DNA from: Mustela lutreola
Taxonomy: Eukaryota > Chordata > Mammalia > Carnivora > Mustelidae
Assembly: GCF_030435805.1 (NCBI RefSeq)
Contig: NC_081308.1
Location: forward strand, 131,856,936-131,920,935
Reading direction: 5' to 3'
DNA: 64,000 bases
Shown here: piece by piece, positions 35,367-58,622 of the stretch
Layout: the number at the start of each line of letters is the position of its first letter
How positions within the stretch are numbered: the first letter of the stretch is position 1
Made by a program: the position numbers and the translations under genes
Notes under the pieces: model-generated
What the model was told of the DNA's origin: nothing
Databases searched by the model: none
The model's input: only the letters and a program-made list of their open reading frames with translations

Positions 35367-35382
35367 AAGAATGGTAAAAGCA

Positions 35383-35581
35383 GGGCACCTGGGTGGTTCA
35401 GTCGGTTAAACCTCTGCCTCCAGCTCGGGTCATGATCTCGGGATGTCCTGGGTTCGAGCCCCGCGCCTGCGGGCCAGCAGGCTCCCTGCTCAGTGGGAAG
35501 TCTGCTTCTCCCTTTGCCCTTCCCCTTGCTCAGGCTTGCTCTCTCCTTCTCTCTTTCTCTCGAATAAATACTTAAAAAAAA
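35383..35581 (+). mobile_element. CAN-SINE, third at the same site
   Basis: Plus-strand copy starting GGGCACCTGGGTGGTTCAG. AAGAATGGTAAAAGCA and AAGAATGACAAAAGCA flank it. Confidence 0.85.
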
Positions 35582-35815
35582 AGAATGACAAAAGCATATG
35601 AGATGTTCACCATCATCATGGGGACAGAGACCATGACACTAGCCACGCAGGAATGGGTGGCAGCCACTGGCTGTAGAGGGAACTTGGAGGGGCCTCTGGG
35701 CTGATGGGAAGGTCTATATCTTGACCCAAGGGTGGTTACACAGAGGTATGTATTTGTTACACTCGAACTGTACAGTTAAAATGCAGATCGTACCCCAATA
35801 AAGCTCATTTTAAAG
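35582..35815 (+). mobile_element. L1 3' end
   Basis: GGGTGGTTACACAGAGGTAT, CGAACTGTACAGTTAAAATG and CCCAATAAAGCTCATTTTAA are the typical end of an old mammalian L1 3' UTR. It completes the element begun at 33830. Confidence 0.7.
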
Positions 35816-35930
35816 GGAAAAAAGAAAACAGAGGCAACTGATGGGATTGGTTACCTACAGGAGAGAGGGAACGAACCAGGTGGTCGGGGCGCAGGAGGAG
35901 GGACAATCCCCAGGTGTATCTTCTTCCTTT

Positions 35931-36123
35931 TAAAAAAAGATTTTATTTATTTATTTGGCAGACAGAGAGACAGCGAGAGAGGGAACACAAGCAAGGAGAG
36001 TGGCAGAGGGAGAAGCGGCTTCCCGCCGAGCAGAGAGCCCGATGAAGGGCTGCATCCCAGGACCCTGGGATCATGGTCTGAGCCAAAGGCAGAGGCTTAA
36101 CGACTGAACCACCCAGGCGCCCC
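35931..36123 (-). mobile_element. CAN-SINE
   Basis: Minus-strand SINE from TTAAAAAAAGATTTTATTTA to GAACCACCCAGGCGCCCC. Confidence 0.85.
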
Positions 36124-37160
36124 TGCCCTGGATATTCCTTTTTGTGTAGTTTTGACTTCTGGACACATGTTGCTACTTTATATCCTCAAAGAATAAAAAG
36201 AGAATGGAGGGAAAAGCTAAAATTAAATGCAAAGAGAAACGATCCCAAGAGTTTTTCAAATGGATAACATGACCATCGTAAAGGGGAATGTACAATTTAC
36301 ATACAGCATTGTACGTTACATCCTCAGTCTTAAGCTGGAAGACAGCAGACAGCAGGATCCTGCAAGTAAATCCTGGACTCCTTAGTAGGTTATTCCTGGG
36401 GCTGTAGCGCAGCTGTTGGGAAAGTGCTGTCTGTGGGAGATGCAGCAAATGATGATGCCGGGAGCGGGTCTCTCCCACTCATGGAGAAGGGACCCCAGTA
36501 TAGACCAGGAAAAGGCTAGGAACTTGTACTGTGGAATTGGAATGAGAAGTATCAGTATGTCCTCCGGATTTACATACATGTATATATTTGTGTGTATGTG
36601 CATATTCATGTATGTATATAAACACAAGTATAATTAGAAATGTATACGTACATACAGAGAGCGGGAGACAGAGAGACCTCCTCGCTCTGCCCGCTGAAAA
36701 TGCCCCAGTGGCAATGAGCACACATCACCCCTATATCTTGGATTCTAAATGTTACTCTCCTTAAAGGAACCAGGGCTCCTTGGAAGGATTAGGGGGAGGA
36801 AAGGACAAGAAGCCAAAAGTCCTAAGCTACTTAAAGAATGATGGGGCCGTGGCTAGCACAGAAGCCAGCCTCAAGAAGGCACCAAAGTGGACACAAAATG
36901 GATAACTAACGATAACAGACTATAATTCATTGAATAAAGTCAAGATCCGCCAGTCCACACTGCTGGTGAATTCACAGAGAAACAGAGGAGCTCTTCTCGA
37001 GCGCAGGATGCTGACAGATAAATGGAGGAGGGATCGTGGAGGAAGAAAATCCCTCTTGCAGGCATCAGAGTAACCAGTGACGCAGGCAAAAATTACCAAT
37101 GATTGATGACATGTTGATGAGGAACAGAATATTCACCTAGTTTCAAAAAATCTTCCTACA
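36124..37160. other. Intergenic sequence, mostly unassigned old repeat
   Basis: AT-rich sequence with a TGTATG/ATACAT-rich stretch at 36575-36655. 36780-37110 (for example AAAATGGATAACTAACGATA, CAGTCCACACTGCTGGTGAA) resembles old L1 3' flank but cannot be placed with confidence. No gene seen. Confidence 0.5.
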
Positions 37161-37167
37161 AATGACT

Positions 37168-37573
37168 TTTTTTTTTTCTTTTTAAGATATTTTATTTATT
37201 GGGGCACCTGGGTGGCTCAGTGGGTTAAGCTTTTGCCTTCAGCTCAGGTCATGATCCCAGGGTCCCAGGATCAAGCCCCACGTCAGGCTCCTTGCTCAGA
37301 GGGGGGAGCCTGCTACTCCTTCCACTCCTCTTGCTGCTCATACTTTCTCTCTCTCTCATGAATAAATAAAACCTTTAAAATTTTTTATTTATTTATTTGA
37401 GAGAGAGAGAGAGATAGATCAGAAGGAGGCAGAGAGGCAGGTAGAGAGAGAGAGAGGGACAAGCAGACTCCCTGTTCGGCAGGGAGCCTAATGTGGGGCT
37501 CGATCCCAGGACCCTGAGATCATGACCTGAGCCAAAGGCAGAAGCTTAAGCCACTGAGCCACTCAGGTGCCCC
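37168..37573 (-). mobile_element. CAN-SINE carrying a nested SINE
   Basis: A minus-strand SINE with the target duplication TACAAATGACTT at about 37157 and 37574. Its T-rich tail is interrupted at 37201-37378 by a plus-strand SINE. Confidence 0.8.
37201..37378 (+). mobile_element. Nested CAN-SINE
   Basis: Plus-strand copy starting GGGGCACCTGGGTGGCTCAG and ending AATAAATAAAACCTTTAAA, inserted in the tail of the minus-strand SINE at 37168-37573. Confidence 0.85.
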
Positions 37574-37589
37574 TACAAATGACTTCTTT

Positions 37590-37686
37590 TTTCTAAGTCA
37601 GCTTTACACCCAACGTGGGGCTTGAACTCATAATCCCAAGACCAAGAGTTGCACACTCTACTGACTGAGCCAGCCAGTTGGTAACC
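37590..37686 (-). mobile_element. Old CAN-SINE fragment
   Basis: CACCCAACGTGGGGCTTGAA, CAAGAGTTGCACACTCTACT and TGAGCCAGCCAGTTGGTAACC are a diverged SINE head with the older GAGTTGC promoter block. Confidence 0.65.
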
Positions 37687-37689
37687 CCC

Positions 37690-38430
37690 TCCCCTACAAA
37701 CGTCTTTATGACAGAGGGACAAATAGTTAACTGTCCACTTGAGAGACTAGCAGTCCCCCACCTTATCCAAGCGCTCCAAGCAAACGTTACAGGGACAAGG
37801 CAGAGAGGCCTGGAGAGGGCCCAGCCCCCTGGAGCAGAGAGCGTGGTTCTCCTCGCAACAGCGCGCAGCCTGGATCTCATCATGAGAAAACACCACACAA
37901 ACCCAGACTGAAGGACATTCTACCAAATGCCTGGCCTGCCCTCCTCAAAAATGTCCAGGCAAAGCAGAGGTATGTTCCAGATTAAAGGGGAATAAAGAGA
38001 AGTGATGACTAAATGCAACGTGGGAAAATGCAACGTGGGAACGTAGATGGGGTCCTGGATCAAAGGAAACACTGATGTTTCTGCTGCTTCAGTGTAAGAA
38101 GGTATGCGAGTTACATTGTAATTTTACTGTGGCAAAATACAGAATGAAAAACCCCGGGGTAAAGGGGTGAGCTGTATGCAACTTAGTTTGCTGTAGTTCA
38201 GAAACATATTATTTTTTATGTAAAGTAAGTGTTGCATACAGTATACACACACACCTAGGAGAGAGGTGGGGGAGGGCGGGAGCTAATGAGCGAGAAAAGC
38301 AAATGGGGCAAAATATGAACTCTGGGCAAATTAGGGTCAAGAGCACATGACAGCTCTTCAAACTGTTCTTACAACTTTTCTGTAAGTCTGAAATAATTCC
38401 AAATTATAAAATGAAAAGGAATGTCACCAC
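37690..38430 (+). mobile_element. Old L1-like 3' UTR
   Basis: GATCTCATCATGAGAAAACA, CACACAAACCCAGACTGAAG, GTTCCAGATTAAAGGGGAAT and AACTTTTCTGTAAGTCTGAA occur in the order of a common old LINE 3' end and finish with an A-rich tail. Subfamily not assigned. Confidence 0.5.
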
Positions 38431-38469
38431 TCCCAGTGAACATTTAACTGAAGGGTCTAGCCATGATGA

Positions 38470-38850
38470 TTAGGCAACAAAAGAAAATAAAAGGCATCTA
38501 GAGTGGAAAGGAAGAAGTAAAACTATATTTTCAAACGACATCATCTCATATCTGCAAAATCCCAACACATCCCCTAAGAACCTATTAGAGGTAACAAACG
38601 AGTTCAGCAAAGTTGCAGGACAAAAGAGCATGACAAAAATCAAGTGTATTTCTATAACCTAGCAATAAATAATCCATACTGAAATTAAGAAAAGAATTCC
38701 ATTTACGATTAGCGTCAGGAAGAAGAAAACATTTAGGAATAAATCTAACAAAAGAAGTGCAAGGCTGGTACACTGAAAACTACAAAAACTACTGAAAACT
38801 ACAAAATGTGATTGAAAGAAATTAAAGAAGATCCAAATACACAGGAAAAC
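38470..38850 (+). mobile_element. L1 ORF2 fragment
   Basis: GTGGAAAGGAAGAAGTAAAA, AGTTGCAGGACAAAAGAGCA, GGAATAAATCTAACAAAAGA and ACACTGAAAACTACAAAAAC are recognisable L1 ORF2 sequence, decayed. Confidence 0.75.
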
Positions 38851-38854
38851 ATCT

Positions 38855-38970
38855 GTTTAGTCAGGGTTCTTCAGAGAAACATAGCAGGACACACACATAG
38901 AGGATCTATTTTGAGGAATTAGCTCATGCAGTTGCGGGGGCAGGCAAGCAGGCTGGAGACTCCGGCTTTT
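38855..38970. repeat. Unassigned old interspersed repeat
   Basis: TAGTCAGGGTTCTTCAGAGA, the following AACATAGCAGGAC, and TTGAGGAATTAGCTCATGCA resemble a widespread mammalian repeat whose family I cannot name. It separates two L1 ORF2 pieces. Confidence 0.45.
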
Positions 38971-38984
38971 TAATAAAAAAAACA

Positions 38985-39080
38985 AAGAGGATTAACAGTT
39001 CCCAGTTTCAAAATTTAGTACAGAACTATAGTGATCAAGACAGTGTGATATCAGCATAAAGACAGACATATAGATTATGT
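38985..39080 (+). mobile_element. L1 ORF2 fragment
   Basis: CCCAGTTTCAAAATTTAGTA, GTGATCAAGACAGTGTGATA and AAAGACAGACATATAGATTA match L1 ORF2. It probably belongs with 38470-38850. Confidence 0.75.
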
Positions 39081-39083
39081 ATT

Positions 39084-39280
39084 TTTTAAAAGATTTTATT
39101 TATTTATTTATTTGACAGACAGAAATCACAAGTAGGCAGAGAGGCAGGCAGAGAGAGAGAGAGAGGAAGCAGGCTCCCCACTGAGCAGAGAGCCCGATGT
39201 GGGGCTCGATCCCAGGACCCTGAGATCATGACCCGAGCCGAAGGCAGAGGCTTTAACCCGCTGAGCCACCCAGATGCCCC
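39084..39280 (-). mobile_element. CAN-SINE
   Basis: Minus-strand full-length copy ending GAGCCACCCAGATGCCCC, inserted between L1 pieces of opposite orientation. Confidence 0.85.
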
Positions 39281-39595
39281 CTGGCCAACCCTTAACTGAT
39301 CTTTTCTTTCTAGCCATCCTAGCGGGTGTGAAATGATATCTCATTTTGATTCGCATTTTCCTGATGACTAACAATGTTGAGCATCTTTTCATAAGTTTCT
39401 TGGCCCTTTGTAGATCTGTGACATACAAAGCAATTGGATATGTCTATTTTGTTCTTTGCCCATTTTTCAGTTGGGTTTTTGTTGTGTTGTGTTGTTGTGT
39501 TGTTGTCAAGTTGTAGGAGTTCCTTATATATTCTGGATATTAATCCCTTATGATCTGCAAATATTTTCTCTCATTCTCTGGGTTCTCGCTTCACC

Positions 39596-39797
39596 TTTTT
39601 TTTTTTTTTTTTAAAGATTTTATTTATTTGACCAAGAGCAACACAGCGAGAGAGGGAACACAAACAGGGGGAGTGGGAGAGGGAGAAGCAGGCTTCCCAC
39701 TGAGCAGGGAGACTGATGCAGAGCTCGATCCCAGGGTCCTGGGATCATGACCCAAGCCACAGGCAGCTGCTTAACGGCTGAGCCACCCAGGCACCCC
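39596..39797 (-). mobile_element. CAN-SINE in L1
   Basis: Minus-strand copy running from a T17 tail to GAGCCACCCAGGCACCCC. Confidence 0.85.
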
Positions 39798-39995
39798 ATC
39801 TGTCTTCACTTTCTTGATAGTGTCCTTAAATGCCCCAAAGTTTTAAAATTTGATGACATCTAACTTATCCTTCATTTGTTGCTTTTGTTTTGTTGTCCTA
39901 TCTAAGTTGTAAACAACTTCCAAGGTCACGAAGATTTATTCCTATGCTTTGTTCTAAGAGTTTTACAGTTTTCACTCTTAAATTCAGGTCTCTGG

Positions 39996-40138
39996 GGGTG
40001 CCTGAGTGGCTCAGTCAGTGAAGCATCTGCCTTCGGCTCAGGTCCCGGGGTCCCGGGGTCCTGGGATTGAGTCCCACATTGGGCTCCCTGCTCAGCGGGG
40101 AGCCTGCTTCTCCCTCTGCAGCTGCCTCTGCTTGACGA
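39996..40138 (+). mobile_element. CAN-SINE, 3' shortened, in L1
   Basis: Plus-strand copy starting GGGGTGCCTGAGTGGCTCAG with a GTCCCGGGGTCCCGGGGTCC internal stutter. It lacks the A-rich tail. Confidence 0.75.
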
Positions 40139-40195
40139 GGTTATTCTTTCCCCACTGGATGGTCATGGCTCCCTCATCAAAAATTAATTGATGAG

Positions 40196-40384
40196 GGGCA
40201 CCTGGGTGGCTCAGTTGGTTAAGCCTCTGCCTTCGGCTCAGGTCATGATCTCAGGGTCCTGGGATCAAGCCCCGCATCGGGCTCTCTGCTCAGCAGGGAG
40301 CCTGCTTCCCTTCCTCTCTCTCTGCCTGCCTCTCTGCCTACCTGTGATGTCTGTCTGTTAAATAAATAAAATCTTTTTAAAAAA
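40196..40384 (+). mobile_element. CAN-SINE
   Basis: Plus-strand copy starting GGGGCACCTGGGTGGCTCAG and ending AAATAAATAAAATCTTTTTA. It matches the group consensus closely, so it is young. Confidence 0.88.
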
Positions 40385-41035
40385 GGGTTGGCCAGAATGT
40401 GGAGAAATTGGAACCCTCATACATTGCTGATGGGAATTTAAAAAATGGTGCAGCTACTTTGGAAAGCTCTTTGGCCCCTTTTCTCAAAATGTTAAAAATA
40501 GAGTTACCATGTGACCTAGAAATCCCACTCGTAGGTGGAAGGGAAATGAAATTGTGTTCCCATAAACACCTGCACACAAATATTCCTAACAGCATTATTC
40601 ACAATTGCCAAAAGATAGAAACAACCTAGATGCCCACCAACTGATAAATAAAATGTGATATATCCATGCAATGGAATATTATTTGGCCCTAAAAAGAGAG
40701 GAAGTTCATCATGGATGAACCTGGAAAACATTATGGTAAAGTTAAAAAACCCAGACCCAAAAGACACAAGCATATTGTATGAGTCCTTTCACATGAGGTG
40801 TCCCTATTCAGAAAGTAGATTAGTGGTTACCAGGGGCTGGATGGGGGGCGGGAATGACGCTTTAGGAGTATGGGGGTTTCCTTTGGGGGGTGACAAAATG
40901 TCCTGGAATTTGATAGTGCAGATTGTCGCACAACTTTGTGAATATAGTACAAGTCACCAAGTGTTAACACTTTAAATGAGTGACTTATGTGATAGATCCA
41001 TTCTATCTCAATAAAGCTGTCTAAAAAGAAAAAGG
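40385..41035 (+). mobile_element. L1 3' end with 3' UTR
   Basis: GAATGTGGAGAAATTGGAAC, CATACATTGCTGATGGGAAT, ATATCCATGCAATGGAATAT and GGTTACCAGGGGCTGGATGG are the classic end of an old mammalian L1, finishing at TCAATAAAGCTGTCTAAAAA. Confidence 0.8.
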
Positions 41036-41129
41036 AAACAGAAAGCAGGGGAATGAAGCCCCCAGATTCAGGGTGGCTGGGGTCGGCTGGTTGAGGGGTC
41101 AGGTGTAAAGGGCTGACAGCCTCCGGTCC

Positions 41130-41960
41130 CGGCGCTGGCCACTTGCCTGGTATTAGCCGCGCCCTCCGGGGTATGGTCCTCGGGGGCGACGGTGTCCCGA
41201 GTAAGGACCGCACCGTCCTCCGCCGGTGCGCGCCTGACAGGTGGACACGGGGGCGGCCGCGCACCTGCAGCAGGTGGCCCGGGACGCGCCTCGGGGCGCC
41301 CGGGCGGGGCGGGGTCTGTGCGCGGCGGCGGCGCGCGGGGCCCGAGGGGGTGTGGCGCGGGCGCGCACGGGTCCCAGGGTTGCAGGAGGCTGCGGGCGGG
41401 GAGGTGGGGGAGAGGCGCGTCTCGCGGACGCGGCCATTGTGCGGGGCGAGGGGGGGGGTCCGCTCGCTGTGCGGGGACCCGGGCGGTTCCTGGGGTCCCG
41501 GGTGGCGCGCAGGGTTTCCCGCGGCCCCAGGAGCAGGAGCGGCTCCCGCCCGCGCGCCCGGCCGCCCGGCTCTCCCTGGGCGCCCCCGGCCGGCGCGGTG
41601 GTACGGTCCGGGTTTAAAAGGCCCTGGCGGCCGCGGGCCTGCCCACTGTGTGGGCGCGGCGGGGGCGCGCACGGGGCGCGGCGGCGGGGGCGCGCGAGTG
41701 GGGCCGGTGTGGGGCTCGGGGTGCGCGTCCACGTGGCTGGCAGGCGGCCACCCGGAGCCAGCGGCGGTGGAGGGACAGGTAGGTAGGTGGCCTCCATTTC
41801 CCGCCGCCCGCTCAGAGCCAAGCGGCTCAGCGGCCCAGGGCTCGGCCGGCTGGGTGTTGAAGGGGTCAGGCCCTGCCTCTGTCTCGCATCTCGGGCGCCG
41901 GCCTGACTGGTCCTGCGGGCCCAGCGCCAGCAAGGACCGCCCGTCTGAGCCCAGCTCCCC
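41130..41960. promoter_or_regulatory. PLXNA3: CpG island promoter of PLXNA3
   Basis: Extremely GC- and CpG-rich sequence about 2 kb before the first PLXNA3 coding exon. TTTAAAAGG at 41613-41621 is a possible TATA-like element. A GTAGGTAGG donor-like site follows GGGACAG at 41778, so a non-coding exon 1 at roughly 41645-41778 is possible. That exon is inference only. Confidence 0.65.
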
Positions 41961-43545
41961 TGCCCTATGGGGACCCTTTGTGGCTGAGGAGCGACCCCTC
42001 CAAGGACTGCTGCGGCGCCTCCATCCACTAGGTACTAGTGGGTCGGCCGAGGGGTGCCCGTGGTGGGAGCAGGGCGAGCCAGGCCAGCAGCACGGGGAGG
42101 GGCATCGGGGAGCGGGGCGCTGGAGGCGCATCTCTGGGAGGGGCTGTCCCTTTGCAGAGCCGCTGGGTGTGCCTGTGATGCTTGAGGCTCCCGCTTACAG
42201 GTGGAGGTTGGGATGGGGGCTTGGGTTGCACGTCCTGCCTTTCCAGGTCTCCATTCCTAGGCCTGTATTCCTGCGGGGTGTGGAGGAGGTTAGGGTGGGA
42301 TGTGCCCCCCCTTCTCTCCCGCCTCCCTTTCTTCTCTGGCTGTTGCATTAGGGGTCCAGGATGCAGACCTGACAAAAGAGCCCCAGAGAGATAGATGATC
42401 AGTCTGAGCTGAAAGTCGGCAGTTTCAGGCAGGGCCTGTTCCTTGTTCTAGCAAATGCATTTTTTTTTTTCTTTTTCTCTCTTATATGCTCTCTTACTTT
42501 GGTTCCCTGCACCCCTCCCCCAACCTGGATACTTTGTGTCCCACTTCAGGCTTGGGCTCAGGGAGGGTAGCGCTGAGCCCTGCCCCGTTGGCTGCCACGA
42601 GACTGCTCTGCTGGCTTTGCTGCCCGGAGCTGGCAGAGAAGTTGGGTGTGGCCTGGGGGCGAGGACCTGGCCAAGCTGGGCTCTGTCCCTATGGCCCCCA
42701 CCCTATCTCCCTAAGGCCTCGCTGTATTGGGGGACATTGTTTCCTTTCCATAGGGCTCCTTCTGCCCCCCCTACACCTCCCCTTCCCCAACTAACCTCTG
42801 GATCTGGAGGGAGAGCTGCACAGGGCTGCCTGGGCCATCTGTCTGGCTGTGCCTGAGCAGAGCCTGACTTATGTCTGTCTGGGCGCGTGGCTGTGGGAAC
42901 AGGCACAACTCGGCTTTGTGTTGCTGTGGGTAGCCAGACAGCAGGCTCCCGGACAGTCCGCTGAGGGAGGCCCTCAGGGCAAGGAGGCAGCTGGGGCCCG
43001 GACCAGGGATGTGAGGTCGCTGGGTCTGTTCTCAGACCTTGATGCCTCAGACATCTGACCTGGGCCTCCTGGTGGCGCTGGCACTCTGGGGAGGTGGCCC
43101 TCCCACCCACCTCAAAACACACACTTGTGATTGTTCACTCTCTGCCTTTCCCCTCCCCCCAAATTGGGCATGGGCTGTCTCCGTGGCCTGGGGCCTGCCT
43201 ATGGAGGCTCTTTGTGGCCCGCCACCCTCAGCTCCAGGATCTGTGTTTGGCGTCTCATTCTGGGAAGGCCTCCCGCCTTGCCTCTCCCAGCCTCTGGCTC
43301 TGCTGCCCCCTTGGGTGTGGCCTGGTTGAGGGGAGGCCTCCTGGCTCCTTTCCAGCGGGGGCTGGGGGTGACTGATGGCCGTCAAGCCCGCCTGTGCTCG
43401 CTGCTCACTCATGCGCCCTGGTGGAGGCCCTTCGCACCGGGCCACGGTCACCATCTGGGACTCCAGTCTGCGGGTGGGTGCGAGCCCCGGGCCAGGTGGG
43501 GGCGGGGGGAAGGCCTCTTATTTGCTCTTGCTTCTCCCTGCTCAG
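41961..43545 (+). other. PLXNA3 first intron (inferred)
   Basis: Single-copy GC-rich sequence between the CpG island and the first coding exon, with a T10 run at 42461-42470. No coding exon recognised. The CAG at 43543-43545 after a pyrimidine tract is the acceptor of the exon holding the ATG. Confidence 0.55.
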
Positions 43546-43572
43546 GCCTGTCCCTGGGTGCAGCTGCCAGCC

Positions 43573-56092
<12,520 letters not shown>

Positions 56093-57135
56093 GGGTGGCG
56101 GAACCGGTTGCGGGGCGGGGCGACTCGGTCCTGAGCTGTCCTCCTGGCTGAGCCCTGGATCCGGGGGGGCATGGGGGCAGGGCGAGGGGGGTCCCCGGTC
56201 CAATATGCCCCCAGCACACCTGGGTGCCCCCTTCATTAGTGCCTTCCTCTGGGCCCTGTGGGGGGGCAGGGGTGACAGGACCAAGCCCCCGACCCCGGCA
56301 GCAGCAATACCCCCGCCCCCTACCCCCCTACCCTCTTGTCCACCCCCCCCCCGCCCCGCTCTCCCCAGCCCTCCTGCCCCTGTGCTGTGGCAGTCCGTGC
56401 CGTCCTCGCTATTTATACCCCTAACAGCCTATTTATTTAATTTATCTCCCTCTCGCCACCCCCATCTGTAACCATGTGTCCCTTCTCCGGGATGCTGTCA
56501 CCCACACACCCCTTCTGTCCTTGAGTCGTCCTGGCTCCTCTGTGACAGCAGCAGCCCTGGCCTGTCCTCGGGCACCTTCCCCCCTGCGCTGTGGCTGGCC
56601 CCGCCCATTCCAAGCGGGGGAGGGGGGATCTCAGCACCAGCAGCACTTGGGGGCCAGCCGGGGATAGAGGGAGGGGACGCCCCCACCAGCGCCACCCATG
56701 GACTGTGACGGGGTGGGCCTAGGGTTCTCCCTGCAGCTGAGCCACAGATCCCCCTCCCACGCAGCTCCAGAGTCAGATGGGACCTTCTCCTGGCCTCGCT
56801 GGCAGCACCAGGACAACTAGAAGCGGGCCTGGGCCCAGGCTGGAGGCGGGCCTGGGGGCTCTGGAACTCTCCTTCTCCCGGCACTACTGCCACATGTCCT
56901 CCGTGCTGTACGCACTTGCCCCAGACCCCTTGCCCTCAGCCACCCTGTCCTGCGCCTGCCCGGCGTGGCCTGGTCACGGCGGCCGTGCCTTACTCCTTGG
57001 TTCTTCTTTCTCTGAGGTGAGGGCTCTGGCCCCGTCTCCTGGGCCCCCAAACCCACTTCTCTCCTCTTTTCGGGCATGAGCTTTCTGTCGTCGCTGTTCA
57101 TGGAATTCTTTTCCTAATTAAGTGTTGGGAAAATG
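56093..57135 (+). other. PLXNA3: PLXNA3 3' UTR, non-canonical poly(A) signal
   Basis: About 1 kb of 3' UTR containing C-rich runs (about 56315-56360). No AATAAA or ATTAAA was found. CTAATTAAGTG at about 57114-57124, followed by TGTTGGGAAAATGG, is the best candidate end. The position is inferred. Confidence 0.6.
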
Positions 57136-58428
57136 GAGTCTCGTGTGGCTTTGTCCTGGGGGCAAGTGGGTGGTCGGTGCACAAAGAAGCAGGTGGGGAG
57201 GCTGTCGGCCTGTGGGTGGTGGGAGGGCTAACTCGAGCCGGCGTCCTGAGGCTCTGAGGAGGGCGAGGGCCATGTCCATCCTCAGCCAGCCCTGGTGGCT
57301 CTCCCTTCAAGGTCCAGTCTGAATCTGTTCCCTTCTCCCCACCTCCATGCCCCCAGTCAAGTCCCAGCTACCCTGGGCTCCTGCCTGGATGCCCAGGGTC
57401 CCCACTTCTGTCCCACTTGCCTGCCCTCATTCTAGTCTTAGTGCAGCAGGCTCTGGGAACCCGAGAAACCAGCAGTAGCTCTTGTCCCCCTCTGTGCAGA
57501 ACTCCCCAGACTCCTCCATATCGGACAGTGCTTTACTGCCCCACTGCCTCCAGCCCGAAGCACCTGCTTGCTTCTTCTCCGCCTGCCCCCCCCTCACATG
57601 TTAAAGTCATGCAGGAGGCGAGGAAGTGGGATGAAGGGAATGAAGTTTGAGTGAGCCGGCAGGAACACCAGGGGAAGAGATTTCCAGACCTGAAAGAGCC
57701 TGTGCAAGGGCCCTGAGGCAGGGGTGGGCCTGGCCTGTTTGAGAAAGGAGAGGAGGCCGGTGTGGTTGGACCAGAGGGAGCAAGGTGGAGGGGGGAGCGG
57801 AAGAGGCCAGAGAAGATGGGGGGGCCTGGGTCCCATCCCCCTCTGTCGGCCACTGTAAAGGGCTCTTTGTCTCTGAGTCAGAGGGGAGCCCAGGGAGGGT
57901 TGGTGATAGAGTTGTGTGATCTGCCTTGGGTGTCAGCGCCACCCAGCAGCTTCAGCAGTCCGTCTGTGGGGCCAATGCAGTGGACTGTGGTGGTTACAAA
58001 ACTGCATTTGTTAAAACTCCTAGACCTGTACGCCTGAAGAGGAGGAGGTTACAGGATGGAAATTAGACCTCACTAAACCTGACTGCAAACATAGCAAACA
58101 AAAAGGGGAGGTAAAGGGTAAAGAGAAAGCTGCTTGATCTGGGACAAGGCTTCAAGCCCAGACGAAAGGAAGTGCTTGGATGTCTGCTGTGCAGGCGGGT
58201 GGAAGAGAGAGGCCAAGGAAGATGGTTTTCGAACATGACCGCTGTGAGGTTATGGGAACTAAGCCAATGCAAGACTAAATGCGTCAATTTTTAACCTTTG
58301 GGGAAAGAAACCACGAGTGACTAGAATAGAACCATTCTGGGAGAATGAATAGGGGATGCAGAGTGGACAGCGGTGTAAGAGCGAATTTCTCATGTATCAA
58401 ACAATAAAGTCTTAAAACTGATTTTGAA
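57136..58428. other. Intergenic sequence between PLXNA3 and SINE cluster
   Basis: Mostly single-copy. 57955-58080 (TGGTGGTTACAAAACTGCAT, TTGTTAAAACTCCTAGACCT) looks like an L1 3' UTR scrap. No gene recognised. Confidence 0.5.
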
Positions 58429-58622
58429 GGGGCGCCTGGGTGGCTCAGTCCGGGGAGCGTCTGATGCTTGGTTTCAACTTAGGTTGTGATCTCAGGGTCC
58501 CGAGGTGAAGCCCATGTCGGGCTCTGTGCTCAGTGCTGAGTCTGCTTGACACTCCGTCTCTGTTCCCTCCACCCTGCTGGTGTGCACATTCCCTTTCTCT
58601 AAAATAAATATAATCTTTTTTT
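58429..58622 (+). mobile_element. Diverged CAN-SINE
   Basis: Plus-strand copy starting GGGGCGCCTGGGTGGCTCAG with an older TGATGCTTGGTTTCAACTTA middle and AAATAAATATAATC tail. Confidence 0.8.

Larger units (their letters stand above)
39281..40195 (-). mobile_element. L1 ORF2 3' region, interrupted by two SINEs
   Basis: On the minus strand this reads as the C-terminal part of L1 ORF2 (KKLMKRCSTLLVIRKMRIKM, then RYHFTPARMA). TTCCTTATATATTCTGGATA, CAAGGTCACGAAGATTTATT and CTAAGAGTTTTACAGTTTTC are its plus-strand landmarks. SINEs at 39596-39797 and 39996-40138 break it up. Decayed and non-autonomous. Confidence 0.8.

Noticed and set aside
40827-42131. 434-codon minus-strand open frame through the PLXNA3 CpG island
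   Set aside because: CpG-island composition depletes stop codons. It runs from L1 3' sequence into the island and has no family resemblance.
41143-42351. 402-codon plus-strand open frame in the PLXNA3 island
   Set aside because: Same composition effect; Gly/Arg/Pro-rich with no domain. PLXNA3 coding begins at 43573.
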